From: Eubacteriales bacterium
GTDB taxonomy: Bacteria; Bacillota; Clostridia; Christensenellales; UMGS416
Direction of reading: 5' to 3'
DNA length: 46,822 nt
NCBI GenBank assembly: GCA_028693155.1
Contig: JAQUVY010000003.1
Coordinates: 6,195-53,016, forward strand
A program made the translations under genes and the position numbers. The notes beneath the pieces were generated by a model. The model was not told the DNA's origin. It saw nothing but the letters and a program-made list of their open reading frames with translations, and ran no database searches. Of this stretch, positions 28,077 through 36,768 are shown piece by piece; positions within the stretch are counted from its first letter, which is position 1; every line of letters starts with the position of its first letter.

Positions 28077-30356
28077 ATGAAGACTATTTTCAACATCCAT
28101 CCGTGGAAGCTGATCGAGACCCAACTGCATCGGGAGGATATGCGCCTGAGCGAATCCCTTACCTCCACCGGCAACGGTTATATGGGAATGCGCGGCAACT
28201 TTGAGGAGAAATATACCGGAGACAGCCACCGCGGCACCTATATCGGCGGCGTGTGGTTTCCCGATAAAACCCGCGTGGGCTGGTGGAAAAACGGCTACCC
28301 GCTGTATTTTGGCAAGGTCATCAACGCGGTCGATCTCATCGAGCTGGGTGTGAGCATTGACGGCCAGCCGTTGGATCTGGGCGTGGCCGAAGTGAAGGAT
28401 TTTTATCGCGAGCTGGACATGGAAACGGGCATTTTGCTGCGCCGTGCCACGGTGAAGCTGGCAAAGGGCGAGGTTGCCATCGAGGTGGAGCGCTTTTTGT
28501 CGGTGGTGCGCCGTGAGCTGCTGGCCATCCGCTACCGCGTAACGCCCTCCTTTGATGCCAAGGTGACCTTTACCCCGGCGCTGGACGGCAATGTGCGCAA
28601 CGAGGATTCTAACTACGACGAGACCTTCTGGGACATGCTGGATCAGAAGCAGGCGGGCGATGCGCTGTATGTGCTGACCAAGACCAAGGAAAACCCCTTT
28701 GGCACGCCGCGCTTTGCCGTGTGCGCCGCCATGCGGGCGGATAGCTGCTGCGGAGAAAAGGCAGCGGCCGTCATCGCTGCCGGCCGGGTGGAGCAGACCT
28801 CGACGCTGTGCGTGCCTGCCGGCAAGACCGCGCATATGGTCAAGCTGGTCGCGGTCACCACCTCCCGTGATCATGAAGAAACCGAGCTGACCGGCAAGGC
28901 GCTGACCGTTTTGGACGAAGCCGCAGCGGCGGGCTATGACGCGCTGCGCGCCGAGCAGGCCGCCGCGTGGAAGGAACGCTGGGCGCAGGCCGATGTGCAG
29001 ATTGCCGGTGACGACGCTGCGCAGCAGGGCATCCGCTTCAACCTCTTTCAGCTTTTCTGCACCTATTACGGCGACGACGCCCGCCTGAACATCGGGCCCA
29101 AGGGCTTCACCGGCGAAAAATACGGCGGTGCCACCTATTGGGATACGGAGGCTTACTGCCTGCCCATGTATATGGCCGTGGCGCAGCCCGAGGTGCCCCG
29201 CAACCTGCTGAAGTATCGCTATCAGCAGTTGGAGGGCGCGTATCATAACGCCCGCGAGCAGGGGCTGGACGGCGCGCTTTATCCCATGGTCACCTTCAAC
29301 GGCATCGAGTGCCACAACGAATGGGAGATCACCTTTGAGGAGATCCACCGCAACGCGGCCATCGCCTACGCCATCTTCAACTATGTGACCTACAGCGGCG
29401 AGACCGATTATCTGCACGATTACGGCATTGACGTGCTGGCGGGCATCGCCAAGTTCTGGGCGTCCCGCGTGCACTATTCTCAGCGCAAGGGTCTGTATAT
29501 GATCCACGGCGTCACCGGCCCCAACGAGTACGAGAACAACATCAACAACAACTGGTACACCAACCGCATGGCCAAGTGGTGCCTGGAATATACGGCAGAG
29601 GTTGCCGAAACCTACGCCGCCGACCGCCGGGAAGAGCTGGGTCTGACCGATGCTGTGCTCAACAACTTCCGCACCATCGGCGAAAAAATGTATCTGCCCG
29701 AGGACAAAGAGCTGGGCATCTTTGTGGCGCACGACACATTCCTGGATAAGGATCTGCGCCCCGCGGCTTCCCTCACGCCCCAAGAGCGCCCCATCAACCA
29801 GAAGTGGTCCTGGGATCACATCCTGCGCTCCTGCTTCATCAAGCAGGCCGACACGCTGCAGGGCATGTGGACGCTGGGACATCTCTACGATCTGGAGACC
29901 AAGCGCCGCAACTATGCGTTTTATGAGCCTTTGACGGTGCATGAATCCAGCCTGTCGCCCTGCGTGCACTCCATCCTGGCCGCCGAGATTGGCCTGGCCG
30001 ACAAGGCGGTGGAGATGTATCAGCGCACTGCCCGGCTGGATCTGGACAACATCAACAACGACACCAACGATGGCTGCCATATCACCTCCATGGCCGGCAG
30101 CTGGCTGTCCATCGCCCAGGGCTTCGCGGGCATGCGCACGGTGGAGGGTCTGAGCTTCGCGCCCATGCTGCCCGAGTGCTGGCAGAGCTACAGCTTTAAG
30201 ATCAACTACCGCAGCCGCCGCATTGAGATTTTGGTGGAGCGCGAAACTGTGACGCTGCGCCTGCTTTCGGGCGAGCCGGTGGCGCTGAAGCTGTACGGCG
30301 AGGATGTTTTGCTGGAGAAGGAAACGGTGCGTCCCATTGGGGAGGTAGGCAAATGA
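28077..30356 (+). CDS. GH65 disaccharide phosphorylase (maltose phosphorylase type)
   Basis: 759 residues, typical of maltose/nigerose/trehalose phosphorylases. It cleaves an alpha-glucobiose with phosphate to give beta-glucose 1-phosphate and glucose. The N-terminal beta-sandwich contains ESLTSTGNGYMGMRGNFEEKYTGDSHRGTYIGGVWFPDKTRVGWWKNGYPLYFGKVINAVD, closest in pattern to maltose phosphorylases. The (alpha/alpha)6 barrel has the general acid in GVTGPNEYENN (E484), preceded by FNGIECHNEWEITFEEIHRNAAI. A C-terminal beta-sheet domain ends the protein. No signal peptide. The overlapping beta-phosphoglucomutase gene confirms that the product is beta-glucose 1-phosphate. Kojibiose or nigerose as substrate is not excluded. 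Confidence 0.93.
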   Translation: MKTIFNIHPWKLIETQLHREDMRLSESLTSTGNGYMGMRGNFEEKYTGDSHRGTYIGGVWFPDKTRVGWWKNGYPLYFGKVINAVDLIELGVSIDGQPLDLGVAEVKDFYRELDMETGILLRRATVKLAKGEVAIEVERFLSVVRRELLAIRYRVTPSFDAKVTFTPALDGNVRNEDSNYDETFWDMLDQKQAGDALYVLTKTKENPFGTPRFAVCAAMRADSCCGEKAAAVIAAGRVEQTSTLCVPAGKTAHMVKLVAVTTSRDHEETELTGKALTVLDEAAAAGYDALRAEQAAAWKERWAQADVQIAGDDAAQQGIRFNLFQLFCTYYGDDARLNIGPKGFTGEKYGGATYWDTEAYCLPMYMAVAQPEVPRNLLKYRYQQLEGAYHNAREQGLDGALYPMVTFNGIECHNEWEITFEEIHRNAAIAYAIFNYVTYSGETDYLHDYGIDVLAGIAKFWASRVHYSQRKGLYMIHGVTGPNEYENNINNNWYTNRMAKWCLEYTAEVAETYAADRREELGLTDAVLNNFRTIGEKMYLPEDKELGIFVAHDTFLDKDLRPAASLTPQERPINQKWSWDHILRSCFIKQADTLQGMWTLGHLYDLETKRRNYAFYEPLTVHESSLSPCVHSILAAEIGLADKAVEMYQRTARLDLDNINNDTNDGCHITSMAGSWLSIAQGFAGMRTVEGLSFAPMLPECWQSYSFKINYRSRRIEILVERETVTLRLLSGEPVALKLYGEDVLLEKETVRPIGEVGK

Positions 30357-31009
30357 GCAAGCAGCCCCAAGGCATGATCTTCGATCTGGACGGTGTGCTG
30401 GTGGACACGGCCAAGTATCATTACCTGGCCTGGCGCCGCCTGGCGGCCGAGCGCTTTGACCTGGACTTTACGCCCGAGGATAACGAGCAGTTCAAGGGCG
30501 TCAACCGCGTGGCGTGCATGAATATCCTGTGCAAAATGGCGGGGGTTACCCTGCCCGCCGAGGAGTTTGACGCGCTGGCCACCAAGAAGAACAACTGGTA
30601 TATCGAGTATGTGAAGCAAATGACGCCGGATGAGGTGCTGCCCGGTGCGCGGGAATTCGTGCAGGCCTGCCGCGGCGCGGGGCTGAAGACGGCCATCGCG
30701 TCGGCCAGCAAAAACTGCGCGCTGGTGCTGGAGCGTACGGGCATTGCGCCGCTGTTTGACGAGGTGGTGGACGGGACCTCCGTCACCCGCGCCAAGCCCG
30801 ATCCCGAGGTGTTCGTCACGGCGGCGAACCGGCTGGGGCTGCCCTGCGATGTCTGCGTGGTATTTGAGGACGCGCAGGCCGGGTTAGACGGTGCGGCGGC
30901 CGGCGGCATGCGCAGCGTGGCCATCGGCAAGCCCGAGGATCTGACGGGCTATACCCTCATCGCGCCTTCGCTGGCACAGGTCAGCGTGGAGCAGATCAAG
31001 GCCATGTGA
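30353..31009 (+). CDS. pgmB: Beta-phosphoglucomutase
   Basis: 218 residues. HAD-superfamily enzyme that turns beta-glucose 1-phosphate into glucose 6-phosphate. Motif I MIFDLDGVLVDT has the nucleophile D11 and acid/base D13. The cap substrate loop (YHYLAWRRLAAERFDLDFTPEDNEQFKGVNR) is specific for beta-PGM, and ASASKN and VFEDAQAGLDGAAAGGM complete the fold. Its ATG overlaps the GH65 stop by four bases, so the two are translated together: phosphorylase then mutase. Confidence 0.95.
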   Translation: MSKQPQGMIFDLDGVLVDTAKYHYLAWRRLAAERFDLDFTPEDNEQFKGVNRVACMNILCKMAGVTLPAEEFDALATKKNNWYIEYVKQMTPDEVLPGAREFVQACRGAGLKTAIASASKNCALVLERTGIAPLFDEVVDGTSVTRAKPDPEVFVTAANRLGLPCDVCVVFEDAQAGLDGAAAGGMRSVAIGKPEDLTGYTLIAPSLAQVSVEQIKAM

Positions 31010-31027
31010 TCCATAAATGAACAAGAG

Positions 31028-31060
31028 CGGGGGCGGACGGCAAGTCCGCTCCCGTTTTTT
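31028..31060 (+). terminator. Terminator of the GH65-pgmB operon
   Basis: Stem CGGGGGCGGAC / GTCCGCTCCCG with a short loop and six T. Confidence 0.88.
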
Positions 31061-31075
31061 ACAAAGGAGATTAAA

Positions 31076-31618
31076 ATGGAATTTCGGCTGTATAAACCCG
31101 GCGGGTGCCCGCGGGAGCAGGCGGCGCAGGCCGTTGCCTTGCTGGACGACGCATGGCCGCCCAAAAAGCCGGGCAGCACCGTGCTGATGCCCGGCGCGTA
31201 TATTTTGCTGGGGCTGGAAGGAGAGCGCGTGGTGTGCCACGCGGCGCTGGCGCAGGCGCAGGGGACGCTGGGCGGTGAAGCCGTGGCCTTTGCGGGGCTG
31301 TGCGAGGTGACGGTGGCAAGGGGCGCCCGGGGGCATGGGGCGGCGCGCGCGTTGGCCACCCGCGCCCGGCAGGAGATGTCTTTGCTGGGCGAAGCGGCGG
31401 TGTTCACCTGCGCGCCCGGGCTCCCGGCGTTATATCAGGCGGCGGGGTTCTCTTACCGGCCGCATTTGGTGCTGGTGGGCGGAACAAAGGAAAAGCCCCT
31501 GCGCAGCGAGACGCTGGGGCTGTGTGTGATGGCGGAGGCACTTTCTCCCGCGGCGCGGCGGCTCGACCTGACTCAGGGAGAGATCCTGCTGCCGCTGGGA
31601 GAGGGAAAATTGTGGTGA
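31076..31618 (+). CDS. GNAT-family N-acetyltransferase
   Basis: 180 residues from an ATG with AAAGGAG nine bases upstream. The central part has the GNAT acetyl-CoA motif: strand LCEVTVARGARGHGAARALATRARQEM, where R/GxGxA forms the pyrophosphate-binding loop, and later TCAPGLPALYQAAGFSYRP, the usual C-terminal GNAT segment. The N-terminus (FRLYKPGGCPREQAAQAVALLDDAW) is not diagnostic. Substrate unknown; aminoglycoside or small-molecule acetylation is possible. Convergent with the MATE gene. Confidence 0.8.
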   Translation: MEFRLYKPGGCPREQAAQAVALLDDAWPPKKPGSTVLMPGAYILLGLEGERVVCHAALAQAQGTLGGEAVAFAGLCEVTVARGARGHGAARALATRARQEMSLLGEAAVFTCAPGLPALYQAAGFSYRPHLVLVGGTKEKPLRSETLGLCVMAEALSPAARRLDLTQGEILLPLGEGKLW

Positions 31619-31640
31619 GCGTCCTTGACAGGGCGGAGCC

Positions 31641-33041
31641 TCAGGTCGCGGCATCCTTTTCGCAGTCGGGGAGCAGCGCCATGTTTTTTGTTGCGATTCG
31701 CTTCATGGTTTTGTAGGACAGCAAGCAGATCAGCAGGGTAAACACATCCGCAATCGGCTGAGATAAATAGATCCCCCAGATACCCCAGACCTTTGGCAGA
31801 AGCAGGATCGCCGGGATGTAAAACAATCCCTGACGGATGGTGGAAAGGAACAGGCCGTACCGCGACGAGCCGATCGTCTGAAAGGTAATGGTCATCATAT
31901 AGCACAGGCCAAACGCGGGATACAGCAGCACCTGAGAGATCAGCAGGCGGGAACCGTACTCCACGATCGCCGGATTTCGGTTAAACAGCATGATCAGGGG
32001 CGACGAAAGCAGGATATAAATCACCTCCACGATCACCGTCAGCAGAAGCGTGGCTTTCATGGAAAACCGTGCGCAATCGTGAAACCTGTTTTCGTTTTTG
32101 GCCCCAAAGGCATAGGCCGCCACGGGCTGGTAGCCCTGCATAAAGCCCATGATCACGTAGCAGCCGATCAAGATCAATCGCTGCACGATGCCGTATGCCG
32201 CAATGATAAAATCGCTGTCAGGCAGCGCCGAGGCTGCAACGTTGGTCAGAGAGGTTGCCACGGCCAGGCAAATTTGGATGACCGCGGTGGGAACGCCGAT
32301 CAAAATGACTTCCTTGAAAAGCCGGACGGCCGGTTTTACAAATTTCACCGCCACCTTGATGAGAGAACGCCCGCTGGCATAGAACCAAACCAGGATGGCC
32401 AGCGTTACAAACTGGGAGAGGGTCGTTGCCAGCGAAGCGCCCTCCACGCCCATGCCCAGCCCCCAGCCAAACATGAAAATCGGGTCAAGGACGATGTTCA
32501 GCAGGGCACCGGCCACAACGGAGACGGTGGTGATCTTTACGGAGGATTCCGCCCTCGCGGCGCAGTTGAGGCACTGGGCAGGGAGATTGAACAGGGCGGC
32601 GATGAACATCCAAAAGGCGTAGTCCTTCGCTTGGGGCAATACGGCATCGGAGGCGCCAAACGCACGAAGCAGCGGTTCCATGAACACAAGGCCGCCCACG
32701 CACAGCACGATGCCAACCCCGGCAGACGCGGCAACAATGGTGGAAACGGTGGTGCTGGCGCCCTTTTTATCCCCGGCTCCCAGCTGCCTGCCCGCCAGCA
32801 CCGCCGCGCCCGCCGCAAAAATGTTTTCAATGGATACAAAAATTAACAGCAGCGGAAGGGTCACGCCCACTGCCGCCAGCGCGCTTTCGCTGCCCAAAAG
32901 GCCGATATAGGCCGTGTCAACGATGTTGTAAACTGCTTTGGCCAGCAGCGCCAGGGTCGCGGGGATCGCAAGCTTCACAATGGCCTGCGATGGCTTGACC
33001 TGCGACAAAAGGGATTCCTTTTGCGTTTCCATGTTCATCAT
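31641..33041 (-). CDS. MATE-family efflux transporter (TetR-linked)
   Basis: 466 residues, about 12 membrane helices. MATE features: PSQAIVKLAIPATLALLAKAVYNIVDTAYIG at the N-terminus, AGAAVLAGRQLGAGDKKGASTTVSTIVAAS, IMGFMQGYQPVAAYAFGAKNENRFHDCARFSMK. It exports drugs or metabolites using a sodium or proton gradient. The ATG overlaps the stop of the TetR gene (ATGA), so both are translated from one transcript; an ATG three codons later is an alternative start with better ribosome spacing. Confidence 0.93.
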   Translation of the reverse strand: MMNMETQKESLLSQVKPSQAIVKLAIPATLALLAKAVYNIVDTAYIGLLGSESALAAVGVTLPLLLIFVSIENIFAAGAAVLAGRQLGAGDKKGASTTVSTIVAASAGVGIVLCVGGLVFMEPLLRAFGASDAVLPQAKDYAFWMFIAALFNLPAQCLNCAARAESSVKITTVSVVAGALLNIVLDPIFMFGWGLGMGVEGASLATTLSQFVTLAILVWFYASGRSLIKVAVKFVKPAVRLFKEVILIGVPTAVIQICLAVATSLTNVAASALPDSDFIIAAYGIVQRLILIGCYVIMGFMQGYQPVAAYAFGAKNENRFHDCARFSMKATLLLTVIVEVIYILLSSPLIMLFNRNPAIVEYGSRLLISQVLLYPAFGLCYMMTITFQTIGSSRYGLFLSTIRQGLFYIPAILLLPKVWGIWGIYLSQPIADVFTLLICLLSYKTMKRIATKNMALLPDCEKDAAT

Positions 33042-33652
33042 TCCTTTCTGGCGATTACGCCGTATAGCAAAATCCGCAGGGAACGGCGGCAGTGCTCCTC
33101 ATGTTCTTTGAGGGTGTTCTCGTCAAATCGTTTCATCTGGAACCGCGCGTTTACAAAATCCTGATATTCCCGGAATACCGTCACCACGTCCTCGACGGTT
33201 ATGCCCGGGCACAGCGTCGCGGATTGAAGCAGCGCCGTCAATACGGAAATGACCTGCGCGTCAAATGCGGCCGTGATTGGATCCAGAGCGGGCAGTAGAT
33301 GCGCCGGCGGGGTGAGGATGGTGCTGCAAAACACCCCCAGATAAAGAGGATGTTCCGCAAAAAAATGAATGCGCGCATCAAAATAACTTGCCAGCCCCTG
33401 CTCAAGGGGCACATTTTTTGCCGTCACAACGCCGTCAAGATAGGCGGTCAAGGCATCGTAGCACTGCGCGACACAAGCCAGATAAAGCTCGTCCTTGTCT
33501 TTGAAATAATGGTAAATAATCCCCTTGGAGAGATCACCCTCGCTGCAAATCGTGTTTAAGGAGGCTTCTCCATAGGTTTTTTCACTAAACTCACGAAGCG
33601 CGCTGTCAATGATCTTCCGGCGGGTCTGCGTGTTTTTTTCCTCTCGTTTCAT
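33038..33652 (-). CDS. TetR/AcrR-family regulator of the MATE gene
   Basis: 204 residues from the ATG with GAGGTG seven bases upstream; longer in-frame versions cross the promoter. The N-terminal helix-turn-helix is clear: TRRKIIDSALREFSEKTYGEASLNTICSEGDLSKGIIYHYFKDKDELYLACV. The C-terminal ligand domain is variable, as is normal. Two near-identical operator-like sites flank the start region, and the MATE gene follows in the same operon, so it most likely represses itself and the transporter and is released by a ligand. Confidence 0.92.
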   Translation of the reverse strand: MKREEKNTQTRRKIIDSALREFSEKTYGEASLNTICSEGDLSKGIIYHYFKDKDELYLACVAQCYDALTAYLDGVVTAKNVPLEQGLASYFDARIHFFAEHPLYLGVFCSTILTPPAHLLPALDPITAAFDAQVISVLTALLQSATLCPGITVEDVVTVFREYQDFVNARFQMKRFDENTLKEHEEHCRRSLRILLYGVIARKE

Positions 33653-33676
33653 CCCATTGCACCTCAAAAAAATATC

Positions 33677-33725
33677 GACCATGCGGTCTATAATGTTCAG
33701 TGTAACAAAAATAGACCGCGTGGTC
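33677..33725 (-). promoter_or_regulatory. TetR promoter with two operator sites
   Basis: On the minus strand: -35 TTGACC, 17 bp, -10 TACACT. Two inverted copies of TAGACCGCRTGGTC (33712-33725 and 33677-33690, 13 of 14 bases equal) bracket the -10. One overlaps the -35 and the other lies just after the start point. Each copy is itself a near palindrome (GACC-N4-GGTC). Confidence 0.7.
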
Positions 33726-33826
33726 AATAATAATTTTGTGAGGCACTGCGTCGTTCCCCCGCGGCGCGGCATGCCCCGGGGAAAAATTTCACTGCCGCGA
33801 AAAAAATGCGGCGAAGGCTTAGCGCG

Positions 33827-34339
33827 TCAGCGGCGGGCCAGCGCGGCCACATCTTGAAGCAGGCGGGCGCGGGGCGTGCCAAGCCCCTCATGCCCGGCGC
33901 AGCGGCAGCGCTCATCGTTGAGCACGGCGGTCAGCAGCGCTTGAAAGCAGGTGTCCAGATCAACCAGCGTATCCCGGCGCAAAGCGCTTTCCCATGCCCG
34001 GTTGAGAAAGGCCACCTCCCGCCTGCCGTGGGTGCGGGTGCAGCGGGGCTCACCGGCGGCAGCAAAGTAGCGCTCAATCTGCGCAGAGGAGCAGCCCTCC
34101 TGCCGCAGGGTGCTGGCGATGCCGCGCATGACAGCGGCGGCAACGTCTTCCCAGGCGCGCGCCTGAAAACCCAGCAGCACAAAGGCGCAGCGGTTGGCGC
34201 AGTTCACCGCCAGCAGCGCGGGCAGCCCTCGCAGCGTGATGCCATGCAGATCCCAACAGAAAAAACGCGGGCAAGCCTCCGGATGGGGAGGGTTTGTCCG
34301 CGTTGCTTTTTGTAAGGGTATGGTGTATCCAAAGTCCAT
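33827..34339 (-). CDS. DUF6933-like protein
   Basis: 170 residues. The text FFCWDLHGITLRGLPALLAVNCANRCAFVLLGFQARAWEDV...GIASTLRQEGCSSAQIERYFAAAGEPRCTRTHGRREVAFLNRAWE fits, from memory, the family of small proteins annotated as DUF6933, and LQKATRTNPP at the N-terminus fits the family start. Function unknown; soluble, no signal. The ATG at 34339 has no ribosome site: a -10-like TATTCT ends six bases before it, so the mRNA may be leaderless. Codons ~11-27 overlap a terminator-like hairpin. It lies 71 bases downstream of the second MATE gene on the same strand. A pseudogene is possible but the frame is intact. Confidence 0.65.
   Translation of the reverse strand: MDFGYTIPLQKATRTNPPHPEACPRFFCWDLHGITLRGLPALLAVNCANRCAFVLLGFQARAWEDVAAAVMRGIASTLRQEGCSSAQIERYFAAAGEPRCTRTHGRREVAFLNRAWESALRRDTLVDLDTCFQALLTAVLNDERCRCAGHEGLGTPRARLLQDVAALARR
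34260..34305 (-). terminator. Terminator-like hairpin inside the 5' coding part of the DUF6933-like gene
   Basis: Minus strand: arms built from ACGCGGACAAACCCTCC and GGAGGCTTGCCCGCGT, with a few mismatches, followed by TTTTTT. It would terminate the second MATE transcript, but lies within the next gene's codons. Confidence 0.6.
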
Positions 34340-34410
34340 GTGTATAGAATAGCATAACCCGAAACCGTTTGCCAGCGGGGCAGACACCCGATTTTGGGCA
34401 CCCGCGTGCG

Positions 34411-35784
34411 TTACACCACGCGGATCCACTTTTTGCTTTTCAGCCGGAAGATGCACCATATGGATTTGATGGCCCAGTCGATCTTCAGCGCCACGCACAC
34501 CCAGAAGGCCGGCCAGTGCAGCACGATGCCGGTGAGGTAACCCAGAGGAACCGCGGCCAGCCACAAAAACAGCGCGTCGGCGATCATGAGGAACTTGGTA
34601 TCCCCGCCTGAACGCAGCACGCCCTTGGTCAGCATGGACTGTATCGTTTGGAAAATGACCATAAAGGCCACCGAGGCCATGATCTGGTAGGCAATGGCGG
34701 CGGTCTCCGGGGTGATGTTGTAGTTTTCGATGAGTACCGGGCACAGAGCCAAAATGATGAGAGCGGCACCAAGGCCGACCACCACGCTCAGCGCCGTGTA
34801 GGTCACGGCCTGGTGATAGGCCTTGTCCTTTTCGCCGCGCCCCAGCGTGTTGCCGGTTATGACCCCCGCCGCGTTGCACAGCCCCTGGTTAAACACGGTG
34901 GAAAGCCGTACGGTGGGTGCCACAATGGCGTTGGCCGCCACATAGCTGGCGCCGATGTGCCCCATGATGACCGCCACCATGCTGTTGCCCACGGCCAGCA
35001 GCGTATCCGAAACGATGACCGGGCAGCCGTAGCGAAAGAAAAGCTTCACCTGCGCCCAGCTGCAAACAAACAGATCGCGTACCCGATAGCCGATCTTTTT
35101 GTCGACGAACAAAAAGTAGCCGCCGATGATGGCCATCTCCACAAACCGCGCAATGACCGTGCCCAGCGCCGCGCCCTCAATCTGCATTTCCGGCGCGCCC
35201 AGCTTGCCGAAGATGAACACCCAGTTGAAAAAGATGTTGACGAAAAAGGCGATAATGGAGGTAATGAGCGGCAGCTTGACCTGCCGGGTGGAGCGCATGA
35301 TGATGGTCAGCGTCAGCGAGATGCCCATCATCACATAGGCCGCCGCGTTGATGCGGAAGTACAGCACGCCCTTTTCAATAATGGCCGGGTCGGGGGTATA
35401 CAGCGCCATCAGCTTATCGGGCATCAGCAGCGTTGCCGCCGTAAAGCAGCCTGCCAGAAATATGGCCAGCCACAGCATGATGGTGACGGTTTTTTTCAGC
35501 TGCGGCAGCTCCTGGCGCCCCCAGTACTGGGCGGTGAGCACCGCCGCGCCGCCGCCCATGCCCATGCACAGCACATGGTAAATGTTGATAAACTCGCTGG
35601 CCAGCGAGGAGGCCGACAGCTGCACCTCGCCGAAGGAGCCCAGCATCAGCGTGTCCATGATGTTCACCCCGATGGTGATCATGTTTTGCAGGATGACCGG
35701 TATCGCCAGCGTAAGCGTGGTTTTGTAAAAGCCCGGATCGGCGGCAAAAAGCCGCTTCAGCCAGTTCCCCTGGGTCGTCGCCAT
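34411..35784 (-). CDS. MATE-family efflux transporter (second copy)
   Basis: 457 residues, about 12 membrane helices: LTLAIPVILQNMITIGVNIMDTLMLGSFGEVQLSASSLA at the N-terminus, MGGGAAVLTAQYWGRQELPQLKKTVTIML, and FNQGLCNAAGVITGNTLGRGEKDKAYHQAVTYT at the second-half repeat. The N- and C-halves show the usual MATE internal duplication. It differs strongly from the TetR-linked MATE, so it is not a recent duplicate. The ATG has GAGGGGGAAGG upstream. It has its own promoter; no regulator is adjacent. Confidence 0.93.
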   Translation of the reverse strand: MATTQGNWLKRLFAADPGFYKTTLTLAIPVILQNMITIGVNIMDTLMLGSFGEVQLSASSLASEFINIYHVLCMGMGGGAAVLTAQYWGRQELPQLKKTVTIMLWLAIFLAGCFTAATLLMPDKLMALYTPDPAIIEKGVLYFRINAAAYVMMGISLTLTIIMRSTRQVKLPLITSIIAFFVNIFFNWVFIFGKLGAPEMQIEGAALGTVIARFVEMAIIGGYFLFVDKKIGYRVRDLFVCSWAQVKLFFRYGCPVIVSDTLLAVGNSMVAVIMGHIGASYVAANAIVAPTVRLSTVFNQGLCNAAGVITGNTLGRGEKDKAYHQAVTYTALSVVVGLGAALIILALCPVLIENYNITPETAAIAYQIMASVAFMVIFQTIQSMLTKGVLRSGGDTKFLMIADALFLWLAAVPLGYLTGIVLHWPAFWVCVALKIDWAIKSIWCIFRLKSKKWIRVV

Positions 35785-35817
35785 AACCTTCCCCCTCAGA
35801 CTGTTAGAATTCTACTA

Positions 35818-35846
35818 ATTATAATTTGACATGCGGCAAAATGCAA
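35818..35846 (-). promoter_or_regulatory. Promoter of the second MATE gene
   Basis: Minus strand TTGCAT, 17 bp, TATAAT, about 35 bases before the ATG. Confidence 0.7.
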
Positions 35847-35868
35847 GTGCCTATATGGTATATCTTTG

Positions 35869-35897
35869 TTGACAAAATGCGCGGGAAAGCTTATTGT
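35869..35897 (+). promoter_or_regulatory. Promoter of the esterase gene
   Basis: TTGACA, 17 bp, TATTGT, 22 bases before the ATG. Diverges from the MATE promoter. Confidence 0.7.
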
Positions 35898-35919
35898 GAA
35901 AGAAAAAGGAGGATCCCAT

Positions 35920-36720
35920 ATGGCGCATTTTTCCTGCAACTTTATTTCCTATACTTTGAACCGGGCGGTGGACATCAACGTGATCGTACCAACGTTGGCC
36001 GGGCCGGACATGCATGAGGGCTGCACCCATCAAATTACCGAAAAGTACCCTGTGCTCTATCTGCTGCATGGCGGCATCAACGATTACTCCACCTGGGAGC
36101 GGTATACCTCCATTGAGCGCTATGCGGAGGAACGCCGCATCGCTGTGGTGACCTGCTCCGGTGAAAACAACTGCTACATCGACACGCGAAACCCCGCCAA
36201 AGCCGGCGCTTTGCTGGGTCAGGGGGTGGATTACTATTCCTTTGTCTCGGTGGAGCTGCCCGATTTTGTCAGCTCCATGTTCCCCGTTTCCACCGATCCG
36301 GCGCACGTCTATATGGCGGGGCTTTCCATGGGCGGCTACGGCACCATGCTGCACGGCTTTACCCAGCCCGAGCGGTTCCGCGCGCTGGGCGTGTTTTCGG
36401 CCACGGCCAATATGGACGACATCACCCAGGGCTTTGACGAACCGGAAAAGTGGAACCTGTCCGCGCTGCTGAAGGCGGCCACGGCGCAGGGGAAAAAGAT
36501 CCCGCCCATGTACTGCGTCATCGGCGATCAGGACTTCATGTTTCACCTTTGGCCGGGGCATCTGCAGCTGCTTGAAGAGGCGGGTGTGGCCTGCACCCAC
36601 GAGGTGGTGGAAGGCTACGGGCACGAATGGGCATTGTGGGATCTGGAAGTGGCGCGTTTCCTGGACTGGATCCCGCGGGACGACGGCTATTACAAACAAG
36701 CCCCCAAACGGCGCATTTAA
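35920..36720 (+). CDS. CE1-type (esterase D/EstA-like) esterase
   Basis: 266 residues from the ATG with AAGGAGG upstream. Alpha/beta hydrolase of the putative esterase family PF00756: LYLLHGGINDYSTWERYTSIERYAEE with the oxyanion HGG, nucleophile GLSMGGYG (S136), acid in GDQDFMF (near D203/D205) and histidine in GYGHEWALWD (H235). Such enzymes remove acetyl or feruloyl groups from plant polysaccharides or act as tributyrin esterases. No signal peptide, so it likely works on imported oligosaccharides. Single-gene transcript. Confidence 0.87.
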   Translation: MAHFSCNFISYTLNRAVDINVIVPTLAGPDMHEGCTHQITEKYPVLYLLHGGINDYSTWERYTSIERYAEERRIAVVTCSGENNCYIDTRNPAKAGALLGQGVDYYSFVSVELPDFVSSMFPVSTDPAHVYMAGLSMGGYGTMLHGFTQPERFRALGVFSATANMDDITQGFDEPEKWNLSALLKAATAQGKKIPPMYCVIGDQDFMFHLWPGHLQLLEEAGVACTHEVVEGYGHEWALWDLEVARFLDWIPRDDGYYKQAPKRRI

Positions 36721-36738
36721 GGCCGGGGGGCAAACACG

Positions 36739-36768
36739 AAGCGGCTGGGATTTTTAACCCCGCCGCTT
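36739..36768. terminator. Hairpin between convergent esterase and MFS genes
   Basis: AAGCGGC...GCCGCTT with an inner GGG/CCC, followed by TTTT on the plus strand; it overlaps the MFS stop codon. A plausible bidirectional terminator. Confidence 0.55.

Noticed and set aside
33827-34339. DUF6933-like gene as a 5'-truncated pseudogene
   Set aside because: I first thought the N-terminus had been replaced by the terminator, but LQKATRTNPP fits the family start and the frame is intact at about normal length.
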